Below, piece after piece: positions 4,906 through 6,543 of a stretch of DNA of 6,543 nt. The translations under genes and the position numbers were made by a program. A model generated the notes under the pieces. The model was not told the DNA's origin and made no database searches. It saw only the letters and a program-made list of their open reading frames with translations. Each line of letters opens with the position of its first letter. The stretch's first letter is position 1. Source of the DNA: a bacterium (GTDB taxonomy: Bacteria; UBA8248); the NCBI GenBank assembly GCA_027622355.1, contig JAQBZT010000175.1, forward strand, positions 1-6,543. Reading direction: 5' to 3'.

Positions 4906-6543
4906 ATGTCTGAAAAGATGGTGTATGCATTTGGGGGGGAGAAGACCGAGGGCGGGGCGCACCTGCACGACCTTCTGGGAGGAAAGGGAGCGAATCTGGC
5001 CGAGATGGCCGGGCTGGGGATTTCGGTGCCTCCGGGATTCACGATCACCACAGAAGTGTGTGTGGACTACCTCGAGAAGGGAAGCGCTCCCGAAGGGCTT
5101 TTCGATGAGGTTCGCGCGCAGATGGCCTCGCTCGAGCGGCAGATGGGGGGAAAGTTCGGTGGAGACAATAATCCCCTGCTGGTGAGTGTCCGCTCTGGCG
5201 GGCGCGAGTCCATGCCCGGGATGATGGATACCATCCTGAATCTGGGGATGAACGATCAGACGGTCCTGGCGCTGGCGAAAAAATCAGGCAACGAGCGCTT
5301 CGCCTGGGACAGCTTCCGCCGCTTCATCAACATGTTCGGCAACGTCGTTCTGGGGATGAATCATCACGACTTCGAGGTCATTCTCGATGCGATGAAGAAA
5401 GAGCGTGGGGTGGCGGTGGACGTTGACCTGACGGCGGCGGACCTGAAGGAACTGACGGCGAAGTATGAGGCCGTGGTAAAGGAGAAGACGGGCAAGTCCT
5501 TCCCCCAGGATCCCTTTGAGCAGCTTTGCCTCGCCATCGAGGCGGTTTTCCAGTCCTGGAACAACGACCGGGCGATCACCTACCGGCGGATGTACAACAT
5601 TCCCCACAGTTGGGGCACCGCGGTGAACGTGCAGTGCATGGTTTTCGGGAACATGGGCGAGGACAGCGGCACCGGCGTCGCCTTCTCAAGAAATCCCTCC
5701 ACCGGCGAAAAAGCGCTTTATGGGGAAATCCTCTTCAACGCCCAGGGCGAGGACGTGGTCGCCGGCATCCGGACGCCGGAGCCCATCTCCGCGCTGAAGG
5801 AGCGGTTGCCGGAGTGCTATGCGCGCTTTATCGAGATTTCCGATCGCCTCGAGGCGCACTACAAAGACATGCAGGACATGGAATTCACCATCCAGAACGG
5901 GCGCCTCTTCATGCTCCAGACCCGCAGCGGAAAGCGCACCGCCGCCGCCGCGGTGCGCATCGCCATCGAGGGGGTGGAGGAGGGTCTTTTCGACCGCAAG
6001 ACCGCCCTTCAGCGGGTGAGCGCCGATAGCCTCGATCAGCTTCTCCATCCCGCCATCGACACCGATCAGGAGGTCACCGTCCTGGCCAGGGGGCTGGCGG
6101 CCTCGCCCGGCGCCGCGGTGGGGAAGATCGCCTTTACGGCTGCCGCCGCCTTTTCCCGGACCGAAGACGGCGAGCCGATCATCTTGGTGCGCAAGGAAAC
6201 CAGCCCGGAGGACATCAAGGGGATGGACGCCGCCAAGGGGATTTTGACTGCCCGGGGCGGGCTGACCTCCCACGCGGCGGTCGTGGCCCGGCAGATGGGA
6301 AAATGCTGCGTCGCCGGCTGCCATGAGCTGGATGTCCGGGCCGATGAAAAGGTGATCGAGGTCAACGGCCACCGCCTGGGCGAGAACGACTGGATCTCCC
6401 TGAACGGAAACACCGGCGAGGTGATTCTGGGGCAGGCGGCGACGAAAGAGCCTGAACTCACCGGCCAATTCGGGCAGTTGATGGAATGGGCGGACGAGTT
6501 TCGCACCCTCGGCGTGCGCGCCAATGCCGATTCGGTGCCCGAC
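4906..6543 (+). CDS. ppdK: Pyruvate, phosphate dikinase, N-terminal 546 residues (cut by window edge)
   Basis: PPDK reversibly converts pyruvate, ATP and phosphate to phosphoenolpyruvate, AMP and pyrophosphate, linking the pyruvate and PEP pools in gluconeogenesis or PPi-dependent glycolysis. The reading frame is open to the last base. The start region reads YAFGGEKTEG at 7-16 and LLGGKGANLAEMAGLGISVP at 23-42, the usual opening of the ATP-grasp nucleotide-binding domain. VRSGGRESMPGMMDTILNLG at 95-114 holds the nucleotide-contacting Arg96, and MEFTIQNGRLFMLQTR at 325-340 holds the Glu326 and Gln338 that match the family's ATP-binding pair. The swivelling phosphohistidine domain follows, with GGLTSHAAVVARQMGKCCVAG at 451-471; His456 is the phosphorylated catalytic residue. 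The Thr two residues before it, a regulatory phosphorylation site in plant enzymes, is also present (Thr454). The sequence ends at LGVRANADSVPD, entering the C-terminal PEP/pyruvate-binding barrel, so roughly 330-350 residues are missing if the length is typical. The frame continues beyond glyS after an 84-nt spacer. Confidence 0.97.
   Translation, partial: MSEKMVYAFGGEKTEGGAHLHDLLGGKGANLAEMAGLGISVPPGFTITTEVCVDYLEKGSAPEGLFDEVRAQMASLERQMGGKFGGDNNPLLVSVRSGGRESMPGMMDTILNLGMNDQTVLALAKKSGNERFAWDSFRRFINMFGNVVLGMNHHDFEVILDAMKKERGVAVDVDLTAADLKELTAKYEAVVKEKTGKSFPQDPFEQLCLAIEAVFQSWNNDRAITYRRMYNIPHSWGTAVNVQCMVFGNMGEDSGTGVAFSRNPSTGEKALYGEILFNAQGEDVVAGIRTPEPISALKERLPECYARFIEISDRLEAHYKDMQDMEFTIQNGRLFMLQTRSGKRTAAAAVRIAIEGVEEGLFDRKTALQRVSADSLDQLLHPAIDTDQEVTVLARGLAASPGAAVGKIAFTAAAAFSRTEDGEPIILVRKETSPEDIKGMDAAKGILTARGGLTSHAAVVARQMGKCCVAGCHELDVRADEKVIEVNGHRLGENDWISLNGNTGEVILGQAATKEPELTGQFGQLMEWADEFRTLGVRANADSVPD

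Noticed and set aside
4933..4939. Run of seven G near the ppdK start as a phase-variation site
   Set aside because: It encodes the conserved FGGE opening of PPDK and is short; nothing else suggests switching.
5686..6468. 260-codon open frame on the minus strand inside ppdK
   Set aside because: It is antisense to the conserved PPDK phosphohistidine domain and shows no independent start signal or family motif.
1..6543. CRISPR arrays, insertion sequences, tRNA or rRNA genes, attachment sites
   Set aside because: No spaced repeats, transposase-like frames, terminal inverted repeats or RNA gene signatures were seen; nearly every base lies in an identified housekeeping gene.

Overview
The window is a compact, GC-rich bacterial chromosomal segment with all genes on the + strand and almost no intergenic space. 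It holds the 3' end of a probable archaeal-type cofactor-independent phosphoglycerate mutase (apgM), complete lysC (aspartate kinase), complete glyQ and glyS (alpha and beta subunits of the heterotetrameric glycyl-tRNA synthetase), and the 5' part of ppdK (pyruvate, phosphate dikinase), which runs off the right edge. Both edges are cut inside genes.

Organism: the two-subunit glycyl-tRNA synthetase, an ApgM next to lysC, and ppdK downstream of glyS fit a free-living high-GC bacterium. Deltaproteobacteria-like (Desulfobacterota) lineages or related uncultured phyla are plausible. This is inferred from gene order and composition; sequence reading alone cannot fix the taxon.

Layout: apgM ends at 338 and lysC starts at 354. 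lysC and glyQ are 3 nt apart, and glyQ and glyS overlap by 8 nt with a GTG start for glyS. The first four genes therefore look like one transcription unit with coupled translation. After glyS comes the only real spacer (4822-4905, 84 nt). It contains a GC-rich hairpin, a perfect 14-bp palindrome and an extended -10-like box just before ppdK, so ppdK may have its own promoter or partial insulation. No stretch above 300 bases lacks a gene.

Function: ApgM and PPDK act in the lower part of glycolysis/gluconeogenesis (3PG/2PG and PEP/pyruvate). LysC commits aspartate to the lysine/threonine/methionine branch. GlyQS charges tRNA-Gly. All are housekeeping genes.

No new system, mobile element, CRISPR array or RNA gene is visible. 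The observations most worth a second look are an AT-rich island inside glyS with codon use unlike its surroundings, loss of the expected metal-ligand histidine motif in the ApgM fragment, and the palindrome/promoter arrangement before ppdK.
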